This document shows, piece after piece, positions 22,433 through 35,340 of a stretch of DNA of 64,000 nucleotides; positions within the stretch are counted from its first letter, which is position 1, and the number at the start of each line of letters is the position of its first letter. The position numbers and the translations under genes were made by a program. The stretch is taken from contig NC_049992.1 of NCBI RefSeq assembly GCF_000003815.2, positions 15,048,603 to 15,112,602 on the forward strand. The letters run 5' to 3'. This DNA is from Branchiostoma floridae (lineage: Eukaryota; Chordata; Leptocardii; Amphioxiformes; Branchiostomatidae). The notes beneath the pieces are model-generated. The model did not search any database. It was given only the letters and a program-made list of their open reading frames with translations, and had not been told where the DNA came from.

Positions 22433-25400
22433 TGTGTAGTTTCTGTGGGTACATTTGTGGGTATTTCAGATTCGGGATGTATGAATATGTTAACAATAAT
22501 GTCGGCCTGAATCATAATATATTACATCGTCACTTGCACATCACATAAACCTAGACATTACCTGGATACTTTTGGTATGAATTATTACATAATTTCAATC
22601 ATCTTTGTAAATTTTTGTATCAAATATACCTTAGAGTCAAACGAAGTAATCATACTCTAGATTTGAGTAAATTTAATTCCGCAGTATTTTAGTTTTATCT
22701 TAAAGCCAGTTAGACAGACTAATTTCATATGGATGCAAAATACCTTACAGCAAAGCAGCAATGTTGTTTCTAAATTCTATTAAAAGTTTTAATTAATCAT
22801 TAATCAGTTAATAAAAAAAAAAGCCCAGAAGTGATATCAGATGAGTTTGGTTGGCAATGATAAATTAGGCAGAAAAAAATGCATCGGGTTTGGGAATTTG
22901 ACGGTGGCTGTATTTACACCTCATATTCCCGCCTTCGACGGTTTAGTGTTCTGGTGGCTCTGGGGTCTGGTTAAATGGTTTCCTCGCTTGTCAGAAGAGC
23001 TTTGTACCTTTGATGGATGAGCCAATAAGGGGACGTCGATGCGACACTTTGTTCGTCTCCGTGGATATAGATAACGAAATAAATCAAATATTCATCCTCT
23101 TGCCGATGCGTCGGTCGAAAAAGTGCCGCTGTGTTTTATCAAACTGTTGATCGACCCAAGCGAGGTAGTCACGTTATTAATGTAACTTAGGCAATCACGT
23201 GTCAGCTTCGGTCTGTACGTCTTGCTTTCATGTGACCAACTAGGGTCAGTACAGAGCGAGGATGCTGCATCATTTATACGTTTCATGTTCACAGGTTAAG
23301 GAGAACAAAAGAGATGATACATGCCTTATTAGCATTAGGTAAATAAGACTCGTGACCAACAGGTTGCCACGCATGTTCTGAGATCCGTGAGCGCCATCGC
23401 TTGTCTGCCGGTGCGACACACCATTTGTAACCACTGACAGCTGTTACGGATGCTCCACTGAAAGCAGGGCGCGACAGTTGGAAAAGTACCGCTGAGAAAA
23501 TCTATTATTTTGTGCGGCATGTCACAACTTGCTTGCAAATATCGTATGTCTGCAATTGTTCAATATAGAAATTCAAACATATAAATGCAGGTTAGATATT
23601 TTGCCCTAACGTTCGTTGACCACGTTCTGAATCGAGTGCTTACCTGTGCAATAACCTTACCTTGCCAGCTAAGCGGTAACGGTTCTGCCAATAACGGCAC
23701 GGAATGTCTTTGAATATAGAGAGGATTTCGGACGCGCCATGAGGTGCCAATAACTAAGACTGCGCCTGACATCCACAAGGTGCAAATGGGAATTACCATT
23801 TGTTCGCGGCATGGCAACGAATCCCTGAGATTACCACCTTTGACTGGGAAGAATCAGCGGTGTCTGTAACTACTCACAACACATTTGGGTCGCCTTAGAT
23901 GCTACAGAAGGGCAAATGCCACGCGTAATGGGCAACTCCAGGCGAGAACAAATAGAGGGGTCTGACCGGCACACTATCAATCCTTGATCGCACAGAATTG
24001 TCAGAGGATGCCGGTGACCTTCGGTGAGGATAACGTGTCATAAATCCATAACTACACGTTGGATTGTAAATAGCACAATCCTATACCGTAATTTGGACGG
24101 GAGGTCAGGTGGAAAATAAAACAATCTAAGCTTAGGGAAGGTTTTACTTTTGAGGACACTAACTTTTTTCTGACAAATTGTTGCCAAGATATCAAGTTGT
24201 TTATATGCAAAATATTGCCCTCAAGTTTAACTGCAATTTAATACCCTTGGCTTAATGCAATCAACACAAACATAGAAAAATAAGAACACACGGCTTATAA
24301 ACTACCCTAAATTGATCTCTATTAAGTTAGTCCATCGATTACTTTTAGTTCATTTGTGCTTTTCATAAACCAATATCCACAACACCAATAATAAAAAAAT
24401 AGCGGGGGGCCAGAGGATTCGATTGAACAAGATATTGAAACATGCGTATACGTAGCTCGTTTTGAAAATTGTGCGCTTTCAAACCTGTCAGACAAAGGGT
24501 GGAAATGTCAGCACAAATGCCTCTATTCCAAGGGTATATGATCACTAACCCCCTCATAGACTCTTGCTGTATTAGCCTTCAATGCAAATAACCAAACAGG
24601 GTTTAGCACTGATCCTCGCCACTAATGAAATAAAGATTACTGACGTGAAGATTGCATTCGCAGTAAATGAGCCGAAGATAACGGGAATAGCTCTGGGTTT
24701 GTGATGTGTACCCAAAACCACTAACCTAAATCTAATTAAACGAGAGACCACAAAGTTTGATAGAAGCCAACTAAAAGGTGGGCAATGCCCGTCACGTAGA
24801 ATTACTTTCTGCATTTCTCTCTTCAAAGGGTTGAGGCCATATCGACTGTTATTGCAGCCTTGAAAGGGGGCCAAGTAGTCTCTGTAATAAAAGATTAATC
24901 GCATTTACGCAGCAATTGGGGAATCAATACAAGGTCAATGATACAAGGGACACAACTAGCGGAATAGTGGAAACGTGTCTTGACTGGAGTGCACCTGGTT
25001 GAAACCCATCCAAACATGGAGTTGATGAAGGCATCTAAAAATATCTATGGTGTGTTCCTCTCTCAGAACGGTGGACAAAGGGTCAAGCTCAGAGGTCGCG
25101 AAGTGGACCAACTGTGACTAAACGTTTTCTGGTGATCAAAGGGAGAACAATTCCGTGTGGTTTTAGGATTAATAGAAATGCTGCGCCAGTGGTATTCATT
25201 CATCAGCAAATTACATTTAACTTCTGACCTTACGTGATGTGGAAAAGCACCCTGGTATATTGGGTCGTTCGTCTTAGGAATGAAACGAAGCGTGCATTCC
25301 AGAGGAACCATCGCTATCTTGTGTGTTTAGCCCGCGTGTGGGGAAGATGCAGAGGTAGTGTCAAGAGTTAAGCATTCCCATGACTTGCTAGCGAACTTCC

Positions 25401-26680
25401 TGAACTTATTCAAGTTATTCTCGACACAAGGCTCTGTGGGCGTCAGGAGGCAGCGTGGCGGAAAGGTTATCTTGGCGGGATTGCCTCCACACGCCACGGT
25501 GTTCATCATACACAAACCCGCTAACATTTACGGACAAGGGAACACTGAGTGGATAGGAAGGACCACTTCTCATGAGTTGTTTCCAGGCAACAATTACATC
25601 GGCCCTCTGCTACGGGAGCTCACGAGATGATTACTCAAACCTGGTGGATTAATTTGGGGGACTGATAGATTTGTTGTATGCCACATGGCGCCGGTGTAAT
25701 TAGACAGTCGAACAAGCTTAAATGCTTGTGAAGAATTCTGAAATGGAAATGAGATGACACGCCGGTATGTATTAATAATCAACGTGGAAGGATACAAGCT
25801 AGGCGCTTTGTAAAGATTGATTCACAATTTTTCATTGAACGGAAGAGCAATAAGCTCTTATAGCTGATTACGTATATCGTGGTCACCAGTTCTTGCACAA
25901 GATCCAAACGGAAAATACGGATCAACAGTGTAGCAAGTCGGCGCATAACCTCTGCTTGGAGAATAGCTGTTTGGGTCCAGATTGCATAAGACACGTATCA
26001 GACAAGTAATAAACACAGGTCTAACCTCTGCTTGGAGAGTGGTTATTTTACTACTGCCAGGGAAAGTTTGCATAACACAAACGCCAACTGTGGACTGTAC
26101 CACACCTTCAAGATAGGGGTTTCGATCTATAATACTCCCAAACCTGAAAATATTGCTTCGGTGCCCAAATTCTGCATCATCGGAACCTCAATAACATCTG
26201 ATATGCCAAAATGAAAATAGATTTGTCTTCAGGATCTTATGTAGCTGCGAATACACAAACACGGACAAAAACAATACTCCTGCCTGAGGTTACTGACCCC
26301 CATTACGGAGTAACAGCAAGCAAAACACCGCCAATGTTCCGGCTACATCAGAATGCATGCCAAGTTCGCCAATGAAAAAAAAAAGAAAATAATAGAGTTC
26401 ATTTCCTCCTCTACTGAAGACATCCACGTGCTTGCCGACCGGAGTCTAGACTCAATTATTGGTTTCAAAGACTCGGAGGAACATTGTCTTTCATGTTCGA
26501 TTGAGCTTTCCTTTGGTTCCAGAATTATTGATTAGCCAGTCACAAAGTGTGTGTAAGTAATGAGGTTAATTTAGTACAGTTGAGCTTGGTGCTCAAGTCT
26601 TGCTCACATATTTACATAAAGAGAGCTATCTACGCACATACTAACTACTAGTATTACAGCAAATTCCTGGCAGGTGCTTC
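22433..26680. other. Intergenic, nothing recognised
   Basis: No domains seen. A short direct repeat TAACCTCTGCTTGGAGA occurs at about 25946 and 26022. Confidence 0.4.
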
Positions 26681-26929
26681 AAGGTGGACTCTTACTGCAC
26701 TTGGGGCACCGGTGCGGCACTGCAGGGTTCGCTCACTGCGACACTTTTGTGTCTGTTGTTTTCGCAATTTTTAATTTATATATTGTGTAATATGTAAAAG
26801 TATAACTTAGAAGACAACAAAATACACAAAACAGAAGAAAATTCGTTCTTTATCTCTAAAACTCGTTGAGTCATCTACGAACCTTGCAGTGCCGCACCGG
26901 TGACGCTAGTGCAGTGAGAGTACACCATA
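26681..26929 (+). mobile_element. MITE family A, copy 2
   Basis: The left end AAGGTGGACTCTTACTGCAC and the right end GTGCAGTGAGAGTACACC form the inverted repeat. The core is intact (TAGAAGACAACAAAATACAC). Intergenic. Confidence 0.8.
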
Positions 26930-27764
26930 AGAGAGTAAGTGTCCACATGCGTGAACACTAGGGGTCCTGCATTTAGCCGGAAAATGAGGTTTTATTTATA
27001 CTCTCTGCTTATCCCCGTTTCCATCATTAGTCGCCGTTTGTGAGATCCACTTTTCAAGAGACTACAGAGTTCTGCAGATTCTTGTCAGTTTTCCATGGCG
27101 AACTGACAACATTTCATGTACATCAGCTTCATCTTCTATCATAAATCCTTCCGCTTGCTGAAAGAAGAGACAGCGATACGTCGGTTGTTGTATTTTATCT
27201 ATGGGAGGCATTCCCGATCTTACAATTCATGGCTAGTTCTCTCTCGTATTCTACGCTTTGATGAATAAACCATTGCCCTAGGCCACTACTCCCAAGTTCT
27301 ATACCCTGCACATTTTAAGTACCGCCATACCAACATCTCCAACATATATTCTAGACGTGCGTTAAAAGTACACATTTAAGACCGGCATGTATTTTTAATG
27401 AGGTGTATGATTTCCTTTACAGAAAGGTGCAATAAAGTTTGTAGGCTGTCCTGTAAGCAGACCTCACGTTTGAAGTCCACAAAGGCACGTGTATTATATG
27501 GTTGTAGGAGATACTTCAAGTGCCTTTCATGTCATACATAAAATGCGAGAAGTGTATAAATTTTACGGACGGGATGTCCAATTTCTGTCTTATATGACCA
27601 AAAGCACATAGTGCAGCAAAGCTCTAAATGCACAGAGATGTTTTCCAACTGTATAAATGCAGTAACTACAGGAATGATATTAGGAAAGGACAACAAAACT
27701 CGATATTTGATGGCACGTGGCCCTTAGCATACTACATGAAATACTGTTTGAAACTGAATAAGCT

Positions 27765-27966
27765 AAGGCGGTATCTCACAGCACCTGTGTCAAGCTTGCG
27801 TCACCGCTGGGTTAGTTCACTGCGTCACTCTTTCGATATTTTCTCTGATTTGTTATAGTTTAGATATTGCTTAATACGTACAAAAAGCATGGCTTAGAAG
27901 ACGACAAAATATACAAAAAGTAAGAAAATTCCTTTATTATCTCAGGTGCAGTGATATACCACCTTA
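27765..27966 (+). mobile_element. MITE family A, copy 3, internally deleted
   Basis: The left end AAGGCGGTATCTCACAGCAC is followed by a diverged TIR and core (AGAAGACGACAAAATATAC). Much of the right TIR is deleted: the core runs almost straight into AGGTGCAGTGATATACCACC. Confidence 0.7.
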
Positions 27967-30070
27967 ACCATTCATCAAGGTGTGGCATAACTTTCCATGT
28001 CAAATAAAACACCCTCATTTACCCTTACCGCCCAAGGAACCATCACACCCGCATGATTCTACCATTTGACTGATATGCAGGAAGCCACATATGAATAATA
28101 CCATCGATAAGATTTGATAGTCGAACAGCGCGAACCTGCGTCAAGAAAAACAGCTCAATAACGTCGTTAAGGAGAAGACGTTGAACGATGTGCAGGCGCG
28201 TCCGTTAATGTACCACTCCATTGCCAGCGTGTTACTTGACACATTACACGATGGGGTGGAACTCAGGAAGGTATTCATAGCTCTGGTTAATAAGTACGTC
28301 ACTTCTCCCGCACGAGCCGAGATACCGTTTAGTGCACAACATATCCTAAACCTAATGTATACTTCTCTGCCGCTCCCTTGAAGTATTGAAAACATCATTC
28401 ATTGATGTTTTTATTCAGGATGTCAGTCCGGTCAGTACTTGGATAGGGAGACCATCAAGGAAGACTGGATGCTGTAGTCCGACCATTTATTCACGAATTC
28501 GTCTTTCTGAAGGGACACAAAACGGGGGTCCCGTGTTCGAAGAGGTGCCTCGAACACGTCAAATCAGCCTCATTACTAAAAAGGATTGGGTACCTACTGG
28601 CTGTAAAAAATACAACAGATACATTATGGCATACAGTTCTTATAATCCCTTCCTTTTCAGCTGTATACCCATGCATAATTCAAGAATTCTTCGAATTCAG
28701 ATGTTTGTGCCGTATGTAATGCCACGTCGGCGTCAAAAGAAGAATCATTATAGATACGCCTCATGTTGAAGTGACGAATCACCTGTCACTCGGTATCAAT
28801 AGCGTGTGCGCGAATCCTGTTTACCTTGATAATCCGTGTCACGATGATTTCAACCTCGCCAACCCACATTCAAGAAGAAAGCATGTGTAATATATAAGGC
28901 GCCACAAAATTCAGCGGTTCTTAACAGAGCGCGCAATTCTAAGGCTCATCGCAGACGAGTCGTACCAACTGTCTGCTCCAGTACAAAACACCAATGGTAG
29001 TCTGAATTTCATCATCAGAACGAACGTAAAAAGACCACAGAATGAAAATTTCATGGATGACATCAGCGCGCGCATTCATTTTCATCTAATTTCAGAACCT
29101 TTTTTTCTTCTTCAGAGATGGTCAACATGACAAGAAAGAAACTAAAATGGATATGTTATGTTTTAGGCTAATGATTGTACTTGTAGAAGTACCACCAGCG
29201 AGGTAGCTATAACTGTAGTTGTAGTTGTAGTTGTGCAACAAGTTGGATAGTTGTAAAAATGGCATCACTAGGGAAGTTAAGTTGCCAAATTCTTTAGTGA
29301 TGCAAATCTACCACACTAGCGTCACTTTTACAACACTTGTTCACTTCTAAAATAGAGATAGATGTGCAGTTGACTGTAATACCCTGTTTATTCCTTCAAT
29401 TACTGTTACAGCCTTTTATGGTGTCTGTTTTGAAAATTAAACTATTCTAGGCTTTCTTCACCCATTTTGTTTCTTTGTCCTATCTGAATATCTTTACAGT
29501 CTGCAGAGGAATTGTCATCCATAAAGATTTACTTGCTATGACCTTTAAGCCGTCTTAGTTAACGTTCCTCGGTTTTAAGACTATTGATTGTAGGTTTCAA
29601 CCCGTCAGGAGACGTTGTGGGATTCACTTTACACAGTAGGGAGTGTTGTTTGGGCTCTGCCCTCCCCCTATCCACTCACCAGTTCACGTGCTAGATCTAT
29701 ATCCACTAACTGATACCATCGGGACTTCATTATACCTTTACATGGCACAGAGTTGTCTTATTCTTTCTCCTTTTGACACGGTTTACCTGTATCTACAGTC
29801 AGTTTTAATTCTCCTTGTCATCACAGCTTACGATGAATGTCCTTGTTAAGACCCTGCCAGACTTTTTCTTACCATAACACATTTCCAGATTTTCATATGA
29901 GACATACGGTGGTTCCTAAAATGGTGTCATAAATAGTTTTATATACATAGGGTATAGGAGATTGAGCTCAGCAAGAACGGGTTACCCATTTGTAAAGAAG
30001 AAAGAGAAACCAGCTAACGTAGAAAGTATATAGTGATGAATCCGATCTGAAATCTTCGTCATTACATCTA
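27967..30070. other. Intergenic with a weak foldback
   Basis: Contains a GTTGTA tandem (about 29213-29235) and a loose inverted repeat AGTTGTAAAAA / TTTTTACAACA at 29247-29330. Otherwise nothing recognised. Confidence 0.35.
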
Positions 30071-30230
30071 CAGGTAGTATCTCACTGCAGTTGGGGCACC
30101 GGTGCGGCACAGTGTGGTTCGTTAACTTCAGTACTGTTTCGTTATTTTCGTCGTTTCTTTTTTATGTGGGCGAAGCCACACATTTAGTTTTTCCCCAGAT
30201 ATTTGCATATTCCACCCGGAAATAAAAAAG

Positions 30231-30530
30231 AATGGAAACTGTAAACATGTACTCCAAGTTTCAAGCTTTTTGATTGGCTTAAAGTCTCACTTTGTCGGTT
30301 TTACGTCAAAGGTGAACCTATCAACGCACAGAACACAATCGGCGTCGAGTTTGATAATAGCCAATCAGAACTCAGAAAAAATGGAAGCTGTAAACATATA
30401 CTCCGCGTTTCCAGCTTTTTGATTGGAACAAAGTCGCGGACTGTCTCGGGTGTACGCAGAGGTGAACCAATCAACGCACAGAACACAAAATGGCATTCGG
30501 CATGCAGTTGGATAATACTATATAATAGCA
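30231..30530. repeat. Direct tandem duplication of about 150 bp inside the nested insertion
   Basis: ATGGAAACTGTAAACATGTA at 30231 and ATGGAAGCTGTAAACATATA at 30380 begin two copies. Both continue with AGCTTTTTGATTGG, AGGTGAACC and ATCAACGCACAGAACACAA. Confidence 0.7.
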
Positions 30531-30724
30531 GCTGAGACGACCAAACAGGCGCTCAAGGGAGAAGTTGCCCGCCATAGAATGAACGAGATTGATAAATTTT
30601 CACACAAAAACATTATGTTCAGAAAATTGGACCTTGGAATCTTGCAAATTCAACGGTGAATGGACATGTTCAAGCTACGCAATACATTTATCTATACCTG
30701 TTAAAACGTGTGCCTGTTACATGT

Positions 30725-30800
30725 TGTAGCACTGGCTCAGTGGTATCATTCACGCGTGGTAATCCAACGCTCCGGGATCGAATCCGTGGACATATAATGT
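30725..30800 (+). repeat. tRNA-like SINE head
   Basis: An A-box-like TGGCTCAGTGG (30733-30743) and a B-box-like GGGATCGAATCC (30774-30785), spaced as in a tRNA gene. No cloverleaf with paired acceptor ends is evident, so this is a tRNA-derived SINE promoter rather than a functional tRNA. Confidence 0.5.
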
Positions 30801-32015
30801 TTTTATTTTTTTTACTGCATTTTCGCGAAAATGTTGCCTTTCTTGTTCTTGTTTTTTTGCGATTTTTGCTTTCTTTTCCCTTCGCCCACATCCTGCATTT
30901 TTTTTGCCTTGCCGCCAGGCAAGGCTTTACGCCAGCTTTTTTCCATGGATCAATGGACGGACCTTTTAACCCAGCCCTTCCAAAGCCCCTTCCAAAGGCC
31001 CTTCTTTCCTTGCCGAGATTCATGGCTTAGTTAGACAATGGTACATTCCAGGCGAGTATTAAAACGCTCTTCTAGACGCATGTTACTGTATGTGGTCCAG
31101 CGTAATAAATCTACGCTTTAACTCACCATGTTTATATAAATATATATCACAAATTGCATCAGAAGGAACTTAGTTTGTAATAAAAAATAATGCATATTCA
31201 TTGTGGGTCAAAAAGTTTTACAAAACCTGTTTAATGTGCCAATAATTCATCTGACATAAATTATGATAATGAGGGGGGGGGCGACATGTGGAACTCGGGA
31301 TTTTTAAGCGTAGAATCTAGTCTAACTTACCAAAATAACATAAAATACGCGGCAAGGCACAGCTTTTTTAAAAAGATTTCTTGTTTCAAAAATGTTGCCT
31401 TTCTAGTTACAATTAAGATATTGCGTAACAAAATACACAAATCGCAAGAAAATTCGTTCTTTATCTCTGAAATTCGTTTAGTCATCAACGACCCCCGCAG
31501 TGCCACACCGGTGCCCCAAGTACAGTGAGATACCACCTTAAATCATTCGCCCTTCTGCGGGTTGGACAGGGGCAGCTGAAATGAAAGGTCTGCATATTCT
31601 GTACCTCCAAGATTGAAAACGGATATGCAATTTTTAGTTTGTTTGTTTGCTTGTTTGTTTTGGTGTGTGTTCGCACCAGTCCGAATGGCAAAATGTAACT
31701 CCACAATGGCGTAATAAGGCACTTGTTCATAATTACGTAGATGAAAGATCATCGATGGCAGGCAGGTTTTGATGTCAGGGCAAGGTGGAGGAGGTTTATC
31801 CCCCTAACGTTGACTTTTGGAACTGCAGAGCAATTTGTGCAAAAACATTCCAGAGAAAATAACTTTGGAACAATAGATTTCCATCATTTTGGGCATGCAG
31901 ATAGCTTAGGCAAGGTGTTTACTATGATATGCGCGCTATGCAAATGAGGACTTAAGTTGCATATTTAGTGAGAAACTTAATGATTCCATTGTTTTATATA
32001 TATATATATATATAT

Positions 32016-32151
32016 GGATAAAACTTAAATTGGCAAATGTATATATATATATATATTTCATGGAGGTACGGGTATTAGGTCGCCGAACTGTAGTCTTTGT
32101 TATATTTTTTGTTTGAAATACCATTCAAATTTGCCAATTTAAGCTTTATCC
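32016..32151. mobile_element. Inverted-repeat element with (TA)n tracts
   Basis: GGATAAAACTTAAATTGGCA at 32016 and its inverted partner at 32129-32151 match over 23 bp with one mismatch. (TA)n tracts lie just outside the left arm (about 31996-32014) and inside it (about 32040-32055). Confidence 0.5.
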
Positions 32152-32460
32152 AACTTGAACTTCAAGACACGATGTCACGTCCTCAACGGCAAGCATTTAT
32201 GGTTATATTATCTATAATAGCTTTACTATTCTTATGAAAATCCGGGAAGTTTGCTTCAAGGCAAAACCTGTTGAAATACTACAACGCATCCGACACTAAT
32301 CCTTATCCTTTAGGCCACCAGCTTTAAAACGCATGGATTTAAAACGGATAATACCAGTTATGGCTTGTTCCACATCAGCTAACTAACTCAAACACATCGC
32401 AGCATCTACTTTACGGTCTTGTAATAAGCATAATCTGGGCAAGCCCCATGAAACGCTCCT

Positions 32461-32728
32461 TACGTGGTATCCCACTGCACGGGGCACTGATGCGGCACTG
32501 CGGAGTTCGTTCACTGTGGCACTGTTGTGTTATTTTCGCCGATTTTTTTAATAATTTAGATATTGTGTAATACGTAAAATTATGACTTACGAGACAACAA
32601 AATACACAAAATGTAACAAAATTCGTTGTCTATTTGTTTAGGAAAATTTGTTTAGGAAATTTGTTTAGGAATCTTTTGAACCCCACAGTGACGCACTGGT
32701 GCCCCAAGTGCAGTGAGATACCACCTTT
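32461..32728 (+). mobile_element. MITE family A, copy 5
   Basis: The left end is GTGGTATCCCACTGCAC and the right end is GTGCAGTGAGATACCACC. A short internal triplication of TTTGTTTAGGAA sits at about 32635-32670 in the right part. Confidence 0.8.
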
Positions 32729-34170
32729 CCGTTCCCTTTGAGACAGCCTAACGCAAAGGACAGGAACGACGTGGGACAACATGATGAACATCATACCCAA
32801 GCCCTCGAACGTCACTGTCATATCCTTCAGCTTGATGCATGCAACTTTTTATTCCTTTCCTTCAGCTTCTCAATCATTTTAGCTTCTTAATGCCATTTTT
32901 AGTCACACAGACAGAAGTATCATTGCTCCAAGCTAGCCACATTTGGCAACGTAAGATACTTGGAAACAGCACATCAGTCAAATGTCCCATGTCTGTCTAA
33001 TGTCAGTTCTGCTCGGCCTATATACCTGAATATGAAACGGGGTAACGTGATTACATCGTTTCTTTGACATCATGTGGAAAATACATCACTATAGCATCCG
33101 TATGTCTGAAACAGATAATGCACATGAGCATTTCTGTAGTCCTTTATGTGAATACATGTGACGGCTGGAGTTTGATAAAACAACCCATAATGGGCCTCCG
33201 GCGCGTCCCAACAAACTACTGGCTTAGGGATGTGGCCAAGTAGCTTAGGGCTTCGTCTTGTTCCTACAGAAAATCGTTGCAACGTATCGGCCATGGTGTA
33301 TCCACGGATTACATACCACAGAGTTGGGCTTTGCGGAGCCAAATATGCCATTGGCAAGGATCAATGATGTGGAAAGCCCGTGTTTAAGTCTTTGTAGAAG
33401 CCTAATGCTATGATAAACTCCGATGGTCCGCACCTTCCTGTTTCTTTATCGAAGCCGTAGGTGTACCTCTCGTAAGTAGGCTATTTGAAGACAGGTGTGT
33501 AAATTAGCTTTTCAGTTGTCACATCACCAAAGCTGACAGCTAAGCCTGCATGTTCGTTAATACATACCCTGGGGATGGAAAGGGCCAGATTTTACACCAT
33601 CTTTAAGCATATGGTTTAGGTTTATGGTAAGTGGCTCCATCTATAAAGATTAAGATCGTGATGAGGCATGTGCTTGTTATAATGCCGTGATACATGTGGT
33701 TGAGAGAAGTACGGCCTGTCAGTGCTTTTAAAATGTGGACGGATTTCACGCAACGTAGAGAGAATGATTACAGTCTATGGTTTAGATACGAGGCCAAATT
33801 AGGGTGGTTTTCGAGAAAAACGTCTGCAGTGCCATTGGTAAAGGCATCTTTCCTAAATACCTTCCCTGCTTTGTTTTCTAATGATGCGTGTGTAAATCCA
33901 ATCACAGAGGTGATTAATCATCAAGTGCAAAATTAGTATCGACATTTGAATTAGTACACAATATTTGTCACAATGACCATCTTTATCTTTCCGACATATA
34001 TGTACTTGTACCGGCTAAAATGACCCATGAAATTATACACTCAAGTATGGAATCAAGCTACGGCATAGTCGGAAATTAAAGTTATTTTGATGAAATCAAA
34101 TCAAGAGTTTTAAAGGCAAAAAGCAGCAGAACTAGAAAGAGGTATCTCCCCATCCTAAGCTATTATCAAT

Positions 34171-34425
34171 GGTAAGTATCTCACTGCACCTGGGGCACCG
34201 GTGCGGCACTGCGGGGTTCGTTCACTGCGGCAACGTTGTGTTATTTTCACCGATTTTTTTTTTAATTTAGATATTACGTAATACGTAAAAGTATTACTTA
34301 GAAGACAACAAAATACACAAAACGTAATAAGGAAATCCGTTCTTTATCTCCGAAATTCGTTGACTAATCTTTCGAACCCCGCAGTGCCGCACCGGTGTCC
34401 CTAATGCAGTGAGATACCACCTCAA
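34171..34425 (+). mobile_element. MITE family A, copy 6
   Basis: GTAAGTATCTCACTGCACCT starts the left TIR, followed by GGGGCACCGGTGCGGCAC. The right TIR ends GCAGTGAGATACCACCTCA. It has a full core and is one of the best preserved copies. Confidence 0.8.
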
Positions 34426-35174
34426 GTACGAACTACATTCACCAAATTCACATGTAGTTGTACCACTCGTACTTCTCCCCGGAGTAGATTAAACACGCGG
34501 TCACTGCCAGGCTGGCACGTAACTCATTTGGTGCGGTATAATCCATTACGTGTTCTTCCTAATCCAACACGATCCCTTCGCGTGCGCTAAAAGTCGGAAG
34601 AATCGATTCTTCATAACAGTGGATTTTGTCAGACACTCCTCCATCACTCAGCCGAGGTTGTAAGTATCCTTCATCAGTGACCCTTGCGCACTGCATCTAC
34701 TACTGGAGATGGGCGACAAGAGCTGCCGCACAGCTTCAACAGGGATTGGAGAGAACTTATCTTAGGCACTCCACGTGCATGCATTATCTTAATGGCGCAT
34801 CTGAGAATACACTTGAACTAATACCATTGCAAACCTACCGACATGAGAGTGTTTCCTAATTGAAGCCGGCATAACGTCGACTACACCAATAATTCTCACA
34901 CCGTGTTGAGGTAGTTTTAGTGCATGATGTCGATTGATTGACAGACGCCTGCTCACTGGACCTCATCTAACAAGATTAGAGCATCCCTTAACAGTCCTTT
35001 GTAATATTGGTTTGTATAAGAGGAGAATGAAACTTTTCTTGTCAGAATACAACGGAGGAAGGCAACTAGCGCTAAGAAGTCTTTTAGTTTTTTAAGTCAA
35101 ATTTAAATGTTATGCTAAAAGAGCATTGCACAACGCAAATCGTTCTTTATACCTACATTCTATGATCCTAAAAG

Positions 35175-35340
35175 TCAAGTCCTCACTGCGACCTAAATTC
35201 TGACAGAGCTAGCAATGAAGTTCATAGATAAAACGAATCCTCTTACGCGTTGTGTGTTATGTCACCTATTCAGTCAACGCTTCAACACGTTGTATAATAT
35301 TCCAATTCTGAAGTCAAGTATTACACAAATCCAACTTTTG
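35175..35340. mobile_element. Degenerate family B fragment
   Basis: CACTGCGACCTAAATTCTGAC, then AGATAAAACGAATCCTCTTA and TGTGTTATGTCACC, follow family B order (12985-13075) with many changes. No terminal repeat is visible at either end. Confidence 0.4.

Larger units (their letters stand above)
30071..31542 (+). mobile_element. MITE family A, copy 4, split by a nested insertion
   Basis: The left half (about 30071-30160: GTATCTCACTGCAGTTGGGG...GTTATTTTCGTCG) and the right half (about 31408-31542: AAGATATTGCGTAAC...CAGTGAGATACCACCTTAA) are the two ends of one family A element. About 1.25 kb of unrelated sequence lies between them, including a tRNA-like segment and a local duplication. Confidence 0.6.

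Noticed and set aside
30725-30800. Functional tRNA gene
   Set aside because: A and B boxes only; no paired acceptor stem or clear anticodon arm, in a repeat context.
30656-31034. Overlapping open frames of 124 and 111 codons on opposite strands
   Set aside because: They lie within the nested SINE-like insertion; low-complexity Phe/Leu or Lys/Arg content.
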